Assembly: GCF_964355755.1 (NCBI RefSeq)
Contig: NC_092673.1
Coordinates: 20,651,001 to 20,715,000, forward strand
Length of the DNA: 64,000 nucleotides
Source: Antedon mediterranea
Lineage: Eukaryota > Echinodermata > Crinoidea > Comatulida > Antedonidae
Reading direction: 5' to 3'
Part shown: positions 1 to 24,600 of the stretch, in pieces
How positions within the stretch are numbered: position 1 is the stretch's first letter
Layout: each line of letters begins with the position of its first letter
Position numbers and translations under genes: made by a program
Notes under the pieces: generated by a model
Told to the model about the DNA's origin: nothing
Databases searched by the model: none
The model's input: the letters and a program-made list of their open reading frames with translations, nothing else

Positions 1-23
1 AAATAATTTAATCTCTTCTACAG

Positions 24-10351
<10,328 letters not shown>

Positions 10352-10580
10352 TGTAAGGTTGTAGTTGAATAATGCTAAGCATTAAAAAATTAGACTGCTA
10401 AAACAAAGCTATAAATAGAATTATTGTTATATTAACAAATTATTATATATTCCTGAACAAGTATGATTTCTAATGTTGTTTTCATTTAATACAACTGTTT
10501 TTTTACATCAGTATTTTAATTGTTTTTATTTTAAAGTTATGATCTATTAAAATTTCAAAATATATGAGTGAGGAATCCTC

Positions 10581-10586
10581 AATAAA
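10581..10586 (+). terminator. Candidate GOT1 poly(A) signal
   Basis: AATAAA about 230 nt after the GOT1 stop, followed by a T/C-rich stretch at 10618-10661. Other weaker hexamers exist, so this is a best guess. Confidence 0.4.
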
Positions 10587-10734
10587 TATCGAAAGCAGGA
10601 GGCGGTGGGGTGGTATAATTCTTCTCCTTCCCCCCCCCCCCCTCCCCCTCTTTTTTTTTTTTCACCTAGATCAACCACTGCACTTGAGATTTGAACCAAT
10701 ATCATAGAATCTCAGTTGGGACTGTATTATAGGT

Positions 10735-11040
10735 ATGACTTATATATATCAGTATGACCTATATGTGTATGATCTATATGTGTATGACTTATATATGAGT
10801 ATGACCTATATATGAGTATGATCTATGTATATGGGTATGATCTAAATATGAGTATGACTTATATGAGTATAACCTATATAAGAGTATTACTTAATATGAG
10901 TATGACCTATATATGAGTATGGTCTATATATGCATATTTATATACATATGACCTATATATAAATATGACCTATATGTAAGTATGACCTATATGGGTATGG
11001 GATCTTCTACATACCTGTATATGAGTACAACTTATATATG
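10735..11040. repeat. Degenerate minisatellite (TATGACCTATATATGAG)
   Basis: About 17-18 bp units of the form ATGACCTATATATGAGT recur with many substitutions over about 300 bp downstream of GOT1. Confidence 0.8.
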
Positions 11041-11308
11041 AATGTTTTGACCATTACCTGCAGTATTGTGTGGATTATTACAAATATTTGGTTTTTAAGA
11101 ACTTTACTTATTTCGGTAATTTATGTTTTATTGAGTATCAAATGGATTTACAATGTGGAGTTTGAGAAGTTAGTGCAATTTAGATTCAAATTGTAATAAT
11201 GTATTATAAAATTATATCTTCATAACTATTAATCAATCAGGTAATAATACTAAATAATGAATTTTAAAATATGGTTTAATATGACATCAATAATAATAAT
11301 ATTACAAT

Positions 11309-11509
11309 TACCGTATTTATTTGAATAAAAGCATACTTTAAATAAACGCCTCCTTCGAAATCCCCCGTATTCCACATAGAACAACAATTTTGTTAGAATT
11401 TTTAATGTATTTTATCACAAAAAAAATAAACGCCTCCCTCGAATAAATTCCCCTCTCAAAACCTTCCTGAAATAAATGCCCCTGGCCGTTTATTTGAATA
11501 AGTACGGTA
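11309..11509. mobile_element. MITE with TACCGTATTTATTTGAATAA termini
   Basis: Left end TACCGTATTTATTTGAATAA pairs with right end TTATTTGAATAAGTACGGTA. The interior has repeated AATAAACGCCTCC segments. Relatives: 24401-24714 (both ends) and 20255-20446 (right part). Confidence 0.75.
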
Positions 11510-11746
11510 TCTCAAAATAAACCATTGAAATTAGATTTAAATTTCAGGTAACTTGTTTGAATGGCAAACTTTTATTAAATATGGTATAAATTGATGTGCA
11601 TAAATGGAATGAAACCCATAATTGTGTGCTACTAATGAAATAGTATTAAAGTAACTTTACTAAATGTTTGAGAAGACAAATCTATTCATAAACATAACTA
11701 ACCGTTGGTGTTGAAAAAAACATATTACTGGAGCTCTGATGAGCAC

Positions 11747-11935
11747 CAGTGGCGTAACATAGATACCTGAGGCCCCTGGTTTAAGTGGCTTTCCAACGCT
11801 GGAGGCCTCGAGAATTTTTAGCCTTTTTCGACCTATTTTAATGCCTGGTTTTTCCTCTGGGCACTGCTCAGGGGCCCCATAAGCTCCAAGGCCCCTGGTT
11901 TAGCTAGTGAGCGAATCATAGCCGTTACTTTACTG
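11747..11935. mobile_element. Short non-autonomous hAT element
   Basis: Begins CAGTGGCGTAACATAG, the standard animal hAT terminus, and ends GTTACTTTACTG. It is flanked by a perfect 8-bp duplication ATGAGCAC (11739-11746 and 11936-11943), as expected for hAT. At 189 bp it has no coding capacity. Confidence 0.85.
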
Positions 11936-12666
11936 ATGAGCACATCTTCTTGTTATCAAACTATTCAATGTGTTGATTTGATTAAGTTTGAAGATGGTAA
12001 CCGTTTCATTATACTTGAAGTATAAATTGTATAAATCCATAGGACGTAACCAAAGATTAGTTATAATAATATAATAATCTAATTTCAACGTGGAAAATAA
12101 CGTGTAATTCATCTACTGTGCTATTGTCTATTCATTGACATTGATGATATTGTATTATGAACACATTACTATTAATTGTATAGACAATGTAATTTACATT
12201 TATTGAGATATTTATTCTATTGCTAGTAGTTTGTTAAATGAGTTTGAAGTGAACAAATAGTGTCTATGACATGGCTTGTGTTGTTTTTTCCTCGAGAAAT
12301 TGTTCTTCCTTGTGCCAATTGATTGAATAAAAAATTATTTCCATTACAATTTGTTTTGTTAGCCTATTTGCTTTGATATTTTATATTAAATATACGATAC
12401 GATAAATCTGAAACGGCAAAAATAGTTATTAGGCCTAACTACTTGTTGTATGTATGATGAGATGGTTCGTTGGTTCACAAATATAGTCATATATAGAGCT
12501 CCTTTTCCTTTGAAGAAATATTATATTATTTTTATATGTTTATAAAACTAAAATAATAAATTCAGATGCGCGAAATAAAGTTTTGGTGGTGACCGAGTGG
12601 TAATCAATGTTTAGATGATTTTGTGGGGGCGCTACATCACATGTGTTTCAAAGAATCGCAAAACAA

Positions 12667-12682
12667 CAAAAATGGCGGATAT
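12667..12682 (+). promoter_or_regulatory. TISU/YY1-like start context of XPO7
   Basis: The start codon lies in AAAAATGGCGGAT, close to the SAASATGGCGGC element that combines a YY1 site near the transcription start with efficient initiation on very short 5' UTRs. If used, the XPO7 5' UTR would be very short. Only the sequence match supports this. Confidence 0.4.
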
Positions 12683-15600
12683 CGAGCAGGTAAAATATTA
12701 ATTAATTTTAAGTTTTTAGTAGTAATTTATTGATAAATTGTATAAATACATAGATAGTGGTGTTCTTTACTGTGCATTATCTGAAATGAATAAAATTGTA
12801 ATGATATTGTAAAGTATTTAGTGAAATATTCTTACTTTAATATTCGTTGTTTTGAAGCAGTGAGTGACTGTGTTGAATAAGAAAGTTAGCCGTTCGTAGC
12901 CGTACTGATATTTTCATGCATTAAACGATTGGAGTAGAAACGGTGGGCCTAGCCTACTTCTATATTAAGTTTTCCCAGTGTTTAAAATGTGTGGGCAGGG
13001 CTACTATACTAATTTATTCTAGATAAGTTAAGCATGCGTTCTATAGAAGAACGATACGTCTAATATGAATACATTACTAGCTGTGTCATGTAATTGCTAA
13101 CTACTACTAGGGGGCCTAGGCCTATTACTAATTATAATAATAATATTATTATTATATTAATAAATAATAAAAAATATAATAAATATATTTCTTCTTCTAG
13201 ACTAGCTAGCTAGGCCTAGGCTAGAGTGTATATATAGTTTAGTATAGACCTGAGATTAAGGTCTACACAGTAGTGTGTGCTATTATGTACCTGTACTGCA
13301 TATAAATTCATTAAAACAATTCTATAATCTATTTAATTGAATAGGGCCTAGCCTAGAGGTCTTCTATGCTTAATCAATGTATTTATATTATAATGTATGA
13401 TGTACAGGACTGCGTTTGTACAGCATATGAATTATAGATATAATTTTAAAACTTGATTCTTGTTCTCAAATATATTTTAGAATCATGGATTGCATATTTT
13501 GTACTGATTTACATTTTAAATAAAATATTTCATTGGGGTCATTTTCATAATGAATTCATGCCAAATACTCCATTTTTGGCTGGGAGACTTGTTTGTGTAT
13601 ATATTAGATTTGCCTCCCAGCCAACATTGTACTCCAGTTTTCCACATTTTCTCGCAGTTTTCCGCATTTTCTCCAGGATTACAAAGATAACTGAATTTCA
13701 ATGTAGGTCTATATGTGTTGTTTTTTTCATTAAAAATATAAAAAAAAACTCACACATTAAAATTTTTTTTAATGGAAAGGAGATTCTCTTTACATATCCA
13801 CCACGTGACTTGATACCGCTTGTCAGCACTCCTTGACTCTCCTCTGGTCTACATAATAGTAAAGGCCGCTGTTGACCTTAAAAAAACCACTTTTTTTTTT
13901 TTGTATGTTGGCATGTGAATTGATGCATGGTCAGTAAGATCATTGACGAGAACAAAAATTGTTGTCACCTGTTAGTGAATTGTACATTGTACGACAATGT
14001 CATTTAGGTTGCATTCATCTGAATGATGGATGAAACTAAAGCCATCCACCTTTGATTGTTCCTATCATTGATCAAAGGCTTCTCTTGACCAGAAGAAAGG
14101 CATCGGCCAATATGTCTGCGGTAATGCCAAGAGTCAGCAGTGATGATTTCACATGCCTAATGGGACCCCAGCTCCATATACAGCACCCGATATTCCCAGA
14201 TGGTCTTCCACCAAGCTCTAACCGGGCCCAAGCCATTTAGCTGTATTATATCATTAATTCCAGCTTAATTTAACCTGTACCTCTAACAAGGACATCTATT
14301 GATAACCTCTCGATAACCTCTCTTTACCTTTACCAGTTTTCTATGCAATCAGAACCTTCTTAAATTTGTTTACATTTTATTTTTGTAGGAACTAGGCCAA
14401 TTGGAGGCCTTATGCAAACAGCTGTATGAGACGTCTGATGGAATTCAACGAGCAGAGGCTGAGAAAGCCTTAGTCAATTTTGTAAACTCAGCTGATTGCC
14501 TTACGAAATGTCAGCTGTTATTGGAAAGAGGCAGTGTATGTTTACAATTCATATTCTGTTTACATGTAACTTACAACTCAAAATAACAGGATGTTCAGTA
14601 ATGAATCATCAAATTCATCACACATTCAATGTTAAACCGCGATGAAGTAAACACATTCATTTTAAACTAGAAAGCCACTCCGAGAGTGCATACCTCCGCC
14701 TACTGTAAAATTCTCCTACATAAGATTTTCTCCGGTAAAAAAAAAAATATATATATTTGTGTGTGTGATTTAGGCTAATTTCACTACAAGCATGTGTATG
14801 CGAGTTTGATGTAATGGTTATGTAACAAGCCTTTCAATTAACAATAGCTTCAGTTGACTAACAATAGAACAGCAACGCGAAAATCAAACGAGTGAATTTG
14901 AAAAGAAATAGGTTTTTTAAAATACTCGCATCAAAAAACTTGCACATTGAATCAAATTATGTTTTAAAATTACAAATTATAACTCTTGCCACTTTTACAA
15001 AAGTGAAGTTTTTTGGACAAGTAGTTCTCGAGAAAATGCAATTTCAGTTTACTTGTTACTTTAAGACTGCTCGCTGGCTTTTGAAAAATTCTGTCCTATC
15101 TTTTAACACTAGCAGGTCTGAAAAGTATACTAAAAAGTGGTCCAGAATTGAGACAAGGGTCCCAAATGGTCCCAAAATTTAATGGAATGGTCCTTGACCA
15201 CATATTTATCTGAATATTCTTTTTGGCAAAGATCTTACTTTTTGAGTAATCATGCTAACAAACAAACACACGCTACCGATTACATATACCTCCTTGGCGG
15301 AGGTAAACTAAGTACAGTCGACTCTCCCAATACCGGTCATTCTTGGGCTGGCCTAATATTTTTAGATGTCTGAAATTAGTGGAGCATTAATTATTTAAAT
15401 TTTTGGTAAATGAAGTTGTGGTGGAGTTGGTTAGGGTGACCAACCTTTATTGTTTTATCAAATTTTTATCTTTATACAAAGCATTTCACCAGATTATTTT
15501 ATTACAACGCCTACCCATCAGTAATGATTCTCTTTCTTAGTACTCCGTGGGGGATTTTTAAAATCCCTATTATATAATATTATTAGTCATCAATAAATAT

Positions 15601-18600
15601 AAAGAAGATACAGACTGATAAATAACACAGTAATCTACAACAAGCTATAATATTGCTATTGGTGTTAGAATACTAAAGTTAACTTATATAAATGTTTAAT
15701 CATCAAAATTAATTTCGGAAGCTTGGTTCCCAGTAGGACGCAACGCAAAGGCATAAGACACAGGAAAGCGATTTGGCCAATGAAATGTGACAGTTCGAAT
15801 AATTCATCGCTTGTGATTGGTCGAATCCCTTACGTTGTGTCATGTCATTGTGTTGCCTCTATTGTGGGAGCGCATCAGTAATTCAAGTTCATTTTAGCCA
15901 CCAACCTACAGCTCCTACAATACCTGAATCCACCCTTGCTATCAATATTACATTCCACAATTTCTTTACCACCTACACTATATTGACTTTTCAGTCTGCA
16001 TATGCCCAACTACTAGCTGCCTCATCACTCACAAAATTGGTATCAAGAAATGCACAGGCACTACCACTAGAGCAACGCATTGATATCAGTAAGTAAACTA
16101 GTTGTTAGTGAACAATTTAAGGGTTCTAACTGCATATAAAGGCCAACTCAGACAGTGTCTTACAACATGGCCAAACGAGTCGTCTCGTCTGGAGAAAATT
16201 GTCTCCAGATGACCAAAACGTCTCGTCACGCTGCAAGTCAGAGAGCACCGATTTTGACTCGTCGATCCTCGTCGTACAACGTTCCCAACTCAGACAGCAC
16301 CGACGAGTGAATACGACTCGTCGTACAACGCTGTCTGAGTTGGCCTTATTGACCGCCTTGTTGACCGCCAAGCCACTATTGCACACACTGATGATATAAG
16401 TATGTATGAAAAGCCGTAACTAATACTAATACTTTTATTTCAGAAAACTATGTTCTAAATTACTTGGCTAGCCGACCAAAATTACCCTCATTTGTACGTC
16501 AGGCTCTTGTACAGGTAAAGACCTTATATACACCGATTTTTTAATTCTTTATAAAGCTCTGTTTATGTTATCAAACTTTATGTGACAACAAAATGTGATG
16601 TGCCCATATATTAGCATGATGATGTAATATCGCTACCATATTTGAACATATCACTAACCATATTTGGGCACATCACACTTTTTTGTCAACTAGTTTGATA
16701 GTGTAGACAGAGCTTTACATTATTTTATTAACGTTCACATGAGCAATATTGATTTATATTAATATTATTGTCATTGTCATTTTTACACCAATTCTGTTCC
16801 TAATGATATAATTGATATTCATTGATTTCCACTCAGCTTTTTGCAAGGACTACTAAGTTGGGTTGGTTTGACAATCAAAAGACTGTCTGGGTTTTCCGTG
16901 ATGTTATGGTAGATGCAGGCAAGTTTCTACAGGTAAGATAGAGATATTTTTTTCACAAAGCATAATTACTAAACATTTTAAATTAACCAATCACTGACCA
17001 ATTACCAATATGTTATTTGGTAATTGACCAATCACCTTTACACAACATTGCTCTTGTTGCTTCAAAGCACTGTTGATGTGTTTTAACTGAAATTCTGAGA
17101 TTTTTATTCAGAATTCAATACACATGATGTTATCGCAAGCGTGTTGAATTAATTTGTTGTGTGTTTTTGTATAGAGTTCAGTGGAACACTTTGTTATTGG
17201 AGTTCAGCTTCTTACACAGTTAGTTAGTGAAATGAATCAGGTAAGTCCAGTCGATTTTGAAATCCATAAAGAACCCTAAGAACCAACTTTTAATAACCAT
17301 TTGGATCAATCCGAGGGTGAGCTTATATTCAGGCATGCATAACACTGAAGTTTAGGCTTCACTTATGCGGACTTTCTATTATAATTTAAGCTTGCTGTAT
17401 ACAGAGTGTACAGTTTTAGTCTTCTACTTTATAGCCATATCAATCTCAGGGTGAGCTTAAGCTCTGTCTACACTACCAAACTATTTTGACAAAAAAAAGT
17501 GTGATGTGCCTAAATATGGGAGTGATATGCTAAATATGGGAGTGATATGCTAAATTTGGTATTGGTATGCCAAATATGGTAGTGATATGACATCATCGTA
17601 TCCATATATGGGTACATCACATTTTTTTGTCACATAAAGTTTGATAGTTTAGACAAGACTTTATATTCCAAGTTATTTTATCCTTCAATTATTCTTGCAC
17701 TTAAGTTGTTTTCTTACACCACAATATGCTCCACAGTGTGCTTATATCATATCATGATGCACCTATTCTGTATATATAGTTTGTTTCTGTTTGTTTATAG
17801 CCGGATACAATTAGGCCTTTAACAAAACACAGGAAGATTGCTTCATCGTTTAGGGATACAGTTCTCTTTGAAATTTTCCAGTTGTCATCTAGTCTATTAA
17901 AACAAGTAAGTAAACCAACTATCTATCATTTTCTATTTCATTTTAGACTTTGTTTGCACAGCAAAAAATTAACTGATATTTAACCAATAATCGTCCTCTG
18001 GAAACGGGGATTAACCATCTCTGCTCGAGAAGCATATACATTGTTAAATAATATATAGTGTTTTTAAATATTGTAATTAATTATTTTTATATGAAACGTT
18101 TTTATATATTTTTGTACTATATTGTGAAAAGCACTCAAAATATTTTCCTATGTGGACGAAATAAAGTTATCATATCATATCAAGTCTAGAATTCATTCAT
18201 CAGTTGAAAATTATTTCCATTTATTGTTGTTTGTATATGAAATACACATATAAATAAAAACAATTACAATTCAAAGTGTCACATCACTCTTGTACGGTAT
18301 ACTGAGAAGCATTCAATGCCTGAATGGCAGCTGGATAAAACCTGTATTTGTCTACCGCTACGTAATACCTCAAATACATCATGCATGGGATGAGTAGAAT
18401 CTTGCAATATAGAATGTTTTTTCTTAATCGATTTTCAAAAATGGATTTAATAGAACTCTGCTCAATTCCAATGAAACTGTGATGCATAATTAACAACACG
18501 TTTTTGATATCCTTTGTTTTGTGATCATGCCATTTTAGATCGCTGTTAATCCTCACTAAATTTCAGTTACCTTTAATTTATCAACTCCATGTTTTTGTTA

Positions 18601-21600
18601 TTTTTTAGGCTTTGAAAGAGCGTTTCAACTTCAGTGATGAGAATAAGGTCAGTGCTATTTAAAATCCTTTTTAAAAAACCTCTTGGAAACGGTCATTCTG
18701 GCCAAACCATCCAGCCATCTTGTCATAAAATTGTATACTATATGTAGTGTACTGAACTACTACTACTAAATTTGTAAAAACTCATTTACAAAATGTGTTT
18801 TATTTATTTACAGCATGCAGTAATGGATCAATTACTCAGACTGGCGCATAATTGTCTTACGTTTGATTTTATTGGAACATCAACGGACGAATCATCTGAT
18901 GATATGTCTACAGTGCAGATTCCAACGGGATGGAGGTCAGGTAAGGTCATTGATGTGTAGGTCTATTTATAATTGTTAATCAGGTTAACAGAAGTTTTTT
19001 TTTTGTCTTTAGTGAAGTTAACAGAAGTTGATCTGCTATGACAAGCTAAGTAGTTACTACTGGAACAACGTTAATTTATTTTCATTGGGATTCCCCATGT
19101 CGTTAATCATTTTCGTGGGGATTCCCATGTCAATAATCATTTTCATGGGAATTCCTCTTTGTCCATAATCATTTTCATGGGAATTCCCCTGTGTCAATCA
19201 TTTTCATGGGGATTCCCCCATGTCATTAATCATTTTCATGGGGATTCCACTTCATTCCGACATCATTAATTTGTTTATCATTTTATTTCCAGCTTTTTTG
19301 GATGTTAGTACTGTTCTATTATTCTTTGACCTGTACAAAGCACTGCCTTCAACTCTATCACCAATGGTGAGTAAAGAAGCACATTGATTTATTGTGCTCA
19401 ATATATAGTATGAATATGATTTAATGATCCTCTATTTTTGATACCCCCTTTTATAGAAAATAGAAATACCACGGTCTGTTAAAGGAGTTGTAGCTTGGTG
19501 CTTACGATGCTCGGCTACCAATCCCTGAGTTCTTGGTTCAAGTCCTGTCAGATATCCGACAACTTCACATTCAAAGACTTATTAATGTAGAGCATCTTGT
19601 GTGTGTTGACCTGTGCATATACTGTAGATGGTCGCCTATATATTGGGACAGAGAAAATATTTGTTATTGATTGTCCTTTCATTGGCAATGTGCCTAAATG
19701 CAAGGATCTTAATCATCTGTTAAAATTGTTATACCTCTCTCTGTATAAATTTAGGCAAATTGCCCAGGAAAACCATAAGTGAATATAATTATCCACTATC
19801 CTTCCTAAAGGTGGCAAATCCCCTTCACAAGATAAACATATACACAAGATGCTCTACATAAAGTCTTTGGGAGTTATAAATTGTCATTACAGGACTTGAA
19901 CCCAGGACCCTTGGATTGGTAGCCAAGCATCATAACCACCAAGCCACAACTCCACTTATAACTTACACTCATTTCAGTAAACCGCATACCAAACTGAGCA
20001 CTGGCTTGAATATTTTAAAGGTTTTCAAATCAGTACTTATTGACACTATTGTTGACATTCTTGTGTTCTAAACTTTGTAATATTGTTTATTTCAGGCAAT
20101 ATCTTGTCTTGTTCAAATAGCATCAGTTCGTCGTTCATTATTTAACAATGCTGAAAGAGCAAATTTCTTAAAACACCTCGTCTCTGGAGTTAAGTTCATC
20201 TTGGAAAATCCTTCAGTAAGTTATTATTTTTTTTTAAATGCTTGGTCAATGAATTCTACTACAAATAATAATTTGTAATAATGCAATATTGCGTGTAATG
20301 TATGTGGCGAGGCATTTGAAGACAAAAATTAAGGCCACAGGCGTTTATTTGAGGGGGTGGGGGAGCATTTATTCCAAACGATGTTCTATGTGGAGCGTTT
20401 ATTTGAAGGAAGGGGTGGAGGGGAATTTATTTGAATAAATACGGTAAATATTAAATACAACAGTAATTACTACAATTAATGTTTTTTCTAATCTTTTTTC
20501 ATCATTCTTAATTAATTGATTTGTTCATTTTATAATATCTATCTTTATTTCAGGGTCTTACTGAAGCAACAAATTATCATGAGTTTTGTAGATTATTAGC
20601 ACGGTTAAAATCAAATTATCAACTTGGTGAACTTGTTAAAGTTGATATTTATCCTGACTTTATTCGACTTGTTGCCAAGTTCACTATAGAAAGTTTACAG
20701 GTAAATATAATATAAATATAAATAAATATATATATAAATATATATAAATATATATATAAATATAAATAAATATATATATAAATATATATATAAATATATA
20801 TAAATATATATCCTGTCCACCCAGGCAGCACTTGCCAGCTTTATACTACTGTATGACGTTATCCAAATTCCTTCACTTGCACTGACGAAGGGCTAGTATT
20901 GCCCGAAAGCTCTGCTAACTTTTCTGGCTGTTTACTTTATCGTTTTGATTTAGCTTTTCGCTTTTTATTTTTGTATCTCCATTGAGATCCAGCCACTGAT
21001 ACCCACAGCATTGTCATTTTTTTCAGTAATTTGCCTTTGGATTTATAAATAAATATATATAAATATAAATATAATTCGTTTATTATCTTCTTCTATTCTA
21101 TACACTACAGGACATAATCCCAAAGCTCTCCATTTACTCCTCTTTTTTGCTATTCTTTTTCTTAATCCATTTCTCCATCTCATTTTGAGTTTGTCTTTTT
21201 TCCCTTTTCGCTTTCATTGGTTGCCAAAGAGTCCTGTTTGTTCAACTATTATCGCACCTCGTTTTGTGTAATTTTATTTTTGTTTATAAGAAGGGCCTGA
21301 TCATTCTATTTAGTACCGGTTGACCTGTTGAATGTCACTAATGTGATTTAGGCTCCGTTTCTTCTCAGTTATTAACCATGTGAATAAATTAACCCTAATA
21401 TCTTGGCAGCAGAAACACAACAAATTTTCATTAACCGGTTATTAAATGGCAGCCTGAAAATAAGGGTTAAAAAACACCCAATCGATTCGGTGTCAGAACA
21501 CGATTTAACTGGGTTTTACTGTGCAACTTTTAGCTGCAACACAAAATAATGATTATTTGATTGACAGCTGCTGACCTTGAGTAAAGCAGTAACGTTTGAA

Positions 21601-24600
21601 TTGACCACCAGTGCCCATTGCATTTTAGGTACTGCTAACGATTTTCTTAGGACGCAACTCATGGATGTAAGTGAATTGACCAATCAAAAATGATAGTTTG
21701 AATAATCCATTGCTTGTGATTGGTTGATTTCATCCTTGTATTGCATCCCAGTAAGAACCAAGCTTAAACTTACTGAATTAAATCATTTAGACAGGTACAA
21801 ATATTGTTTATTTTATATTTAATTACAATTGATGACTACATATCAGAACACCTATTATGTTTGCAGATGTGGCAATTTGCACCTAACAGTATTCACTACT
21901 TACTCACACTGTGGCAAAGAATGGTTGCATCTGTACCCTACGTTAAAGCAGCCGAACCTCATTCACTCGAACGATACACACCTGAAATAACAAAAGCATA
22001 CATCTCATCTCGACTGGAGTCGGTTACAATTGTGTTGCGAGATGGTGTAGAAGATCCCTTAGAAGATAGTGGAATGGTCCAACAACAGCTTGATCAAGTT
22101 AGTGTATTAAATGACCTACATGACATGCAGTTTTCTAAAAATAAGAAAAATATCAAATCAGTTTATGTGTCTTTTCACATGACTGTAATGAATTTGTCTG
22201 AGGACAAACAAAAAATAAATAAAATAGAAACGTACCTTAATTATACTAAAATTGTATAGAGTAGAGTAGTACGTTCCTTTGATTTTACATGTGCCTAAAA
22301 GGACCAAACATTTTTAGTAATTTATTCAATAGTGTTATTGCTAGATGTGAAGCTAGGCCTAGCTAATGACCGCTGCATGCTGGAAGTAAAGTAGGCAACA
22401 CCGCAGTCTTTTTAGCTATGATCTATATATTTAGGGGTCAATTTAAGGTCAACCTGGATTTTACGAATCCCATGTTTTATGTATTGTGTCTTTCGGTCCC
22501 ATACCATACGTAAAATGAAGGTTCTACTCTATTAAATTATTTTTTTATATTAAAAGAGCTTTGTGTTTAATTACAATATCAAATTCTACTCATTTCTACA
22601 GAGAGAAACATTTCTCTTACAATTTTGTGAAATTTCTTTCCACAGCTATCAACAATAGGTCGCTGTGAGTATGAGAAGACGTGTTCTTTATTGATGCAAC
22701 TTTTTGACACATCTGCTCAGCGATACCAAAAGTTAATACAAACAAACACGTCTGGACCAGAATTGACAATCGAAGAAGGTAAGATGTTTCTTGTTGTTGA
22801 AATTCTTGTCCATTTATTAACAAGTTACGTTATACTACAATTAATAAGTGGAGGTCTAAGTGCCAAAAAGAGGCTTCGTTAAGGTGTTCCATTGGCACCT
22901 CTCTACAAACGAAGTTTTTTTTTGTTAGCCTAAACCTGTAGGAAAAATAATTCAGAGGTGTACCGTTGCAAATTTAATGCGGCCATCCTCAAATCCAAGA
23001 TGGCGTCCAAAATGGCTTCCATTTCTCATCAAAAGCCTATTTGTGTTCATAATAAATACCGTATGTATTTTATTAAAAATTATATAGATGGAAAGCTATT
23101 AAGATTATCTTTCGTAGATGGTATATTTACTTAGCCAGTTAATATGTAATAATTATTGGTTTATTCTTCAGGTCGACTTACATGGCTTGTTTATATCATT
23201 GGTGCAGTCATAGGAGGACGGGTATCGTATACAAGTGCAGATGAACATGATGCCTTAGATGGGGAGCTTGTTTGTAGGTAAGACAATACTGTATCTTTAT
23301 GAATGATACAAATTAATGTTATAATGATAATAACAATATTACTTATTCTTATATAATGCTTATTGCACAATGCTTCAAAACGCCTTATAGTTATTACCCT
23401 GGCCGTTTTTTGGATCAAACTCATATGGAAACATACTCCAGCCTATAATGCTGTCTTGTGGCTAAAAAAATATAAAAATTGGCAGTCCGGCTCGATCATC
23501 GTTATTTATTTTCAACTTCAAAGATTTTAAAATTTAACGAAACTCGGCATAACTCACCGACGATTGGAAAATAGGCTTTAAAATACAGTGGAACCAAGTT
23601 ATTTCAATTTATGAAAATAGTCTATCCCTTTCACTCATTTTTATTTTATTTACGGCCGACTACTGTCGTGAACGACAATGTCAATTAGTCTTATATTCAT
23701 CTGAATGAATGAAACTAAGCCAGGACTGTTTAAAGCATTGACCGTGGCCTTCTCTAGTCCAGTGCCCACCTTGATCAGAGGAGATACCATAAGACAACAC
23801 GTCTGAGGCAGATACTAGATACAGGGGCTGCCATAGTGGGACCCCAGCTCCATATACAGCACTTGATATTCCCAAATGGTCTCCCATCCAAGCTATAACC
23901 GGGCTCAACGTTGCTTAACTTAGATGATCTGAAAAGAACTGGTGTTAGGAAAAAGTGTGGGAAAGCTGTATGATAAATTTCACGCAAACATTCATTATTT
24001 GTGTATCATGTGTCGCTTTTCCCCTTATTTTCAATAAGTGTTATATTCTGTTTCAGAGTATTGCAATTAATGGACCTTACAGATGGCAGGCTTGCTCAGG
24101 GAGGAAGTGAGAAACTTGATATTGCAATGCTCAGCTTCTTTGAACAATTTAGGAAAATATATGTTGGGGATCAAGTACAAAAGACTTCAAAGGTTTACAA
24201 GAAGTTATCACAAGTGCTGAATATCAACGATGAAGCTATGGTGTTAAGTGTATTCGTAGGCAAAGTGTAAGTATCTACACTCGATCATTGATGTATTTTC
24301 ACTTGTCTTGTTTGTAGGTATCGATTCCCATTTTCATAATACAGTACACACATACTAATAAAAATATCATTCACTTACATACACTAAACAAAAAATTTAA
24401 TACCGTATACCCCCAGAGTGGGCACTTATTCGAGGCAGGCGTATATTCAGGGGGGAGGCGTTTATATTTTAGGTGTAATATGGTAATGTAAATCAAATAA
24501 ATACCACTACATATTAAAAAATACAACACAAGTGATAAAATGCAGTTAAAATTTTCTTGGCAAATTGTAGTCAATTGTCATGTCAAATTATGAATTCTAA

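Larger units (their letters stand above)
10352..12671. other. GOT1-XPO7 intergenic region
   Basis: Holds the GOT1 3' end, a poly-pyrimidine run (10618-10661), a degenerate ATATGACCTAT-type tandem repeat (10735-11040), an inverted-repeat element (11309-11509), a small hAT element (11747-11935) and presumably the XPO7 promoter. No further gene was seen. Confidence 0.6.

Noticed and set aside
13453-13836. 127-codon ORF in XPO7 intron 1
   Set aside because: Composition is intronic (AT-rich, poly-T/A runs), no domain recognised, no conserved motif.
19484-19560. Functional tRNA gene
   Set aside because: A- and B-box-like sequences are present but no cloverleaf with a proper anticodon stem could be drawn; the body continues as a SINE with a second copy nearby.
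23854-23945. Functional 5S rRNA gene
   Set aside because: Only part of 5S is present, diverged, and fused to a SINE body shared with another locus.
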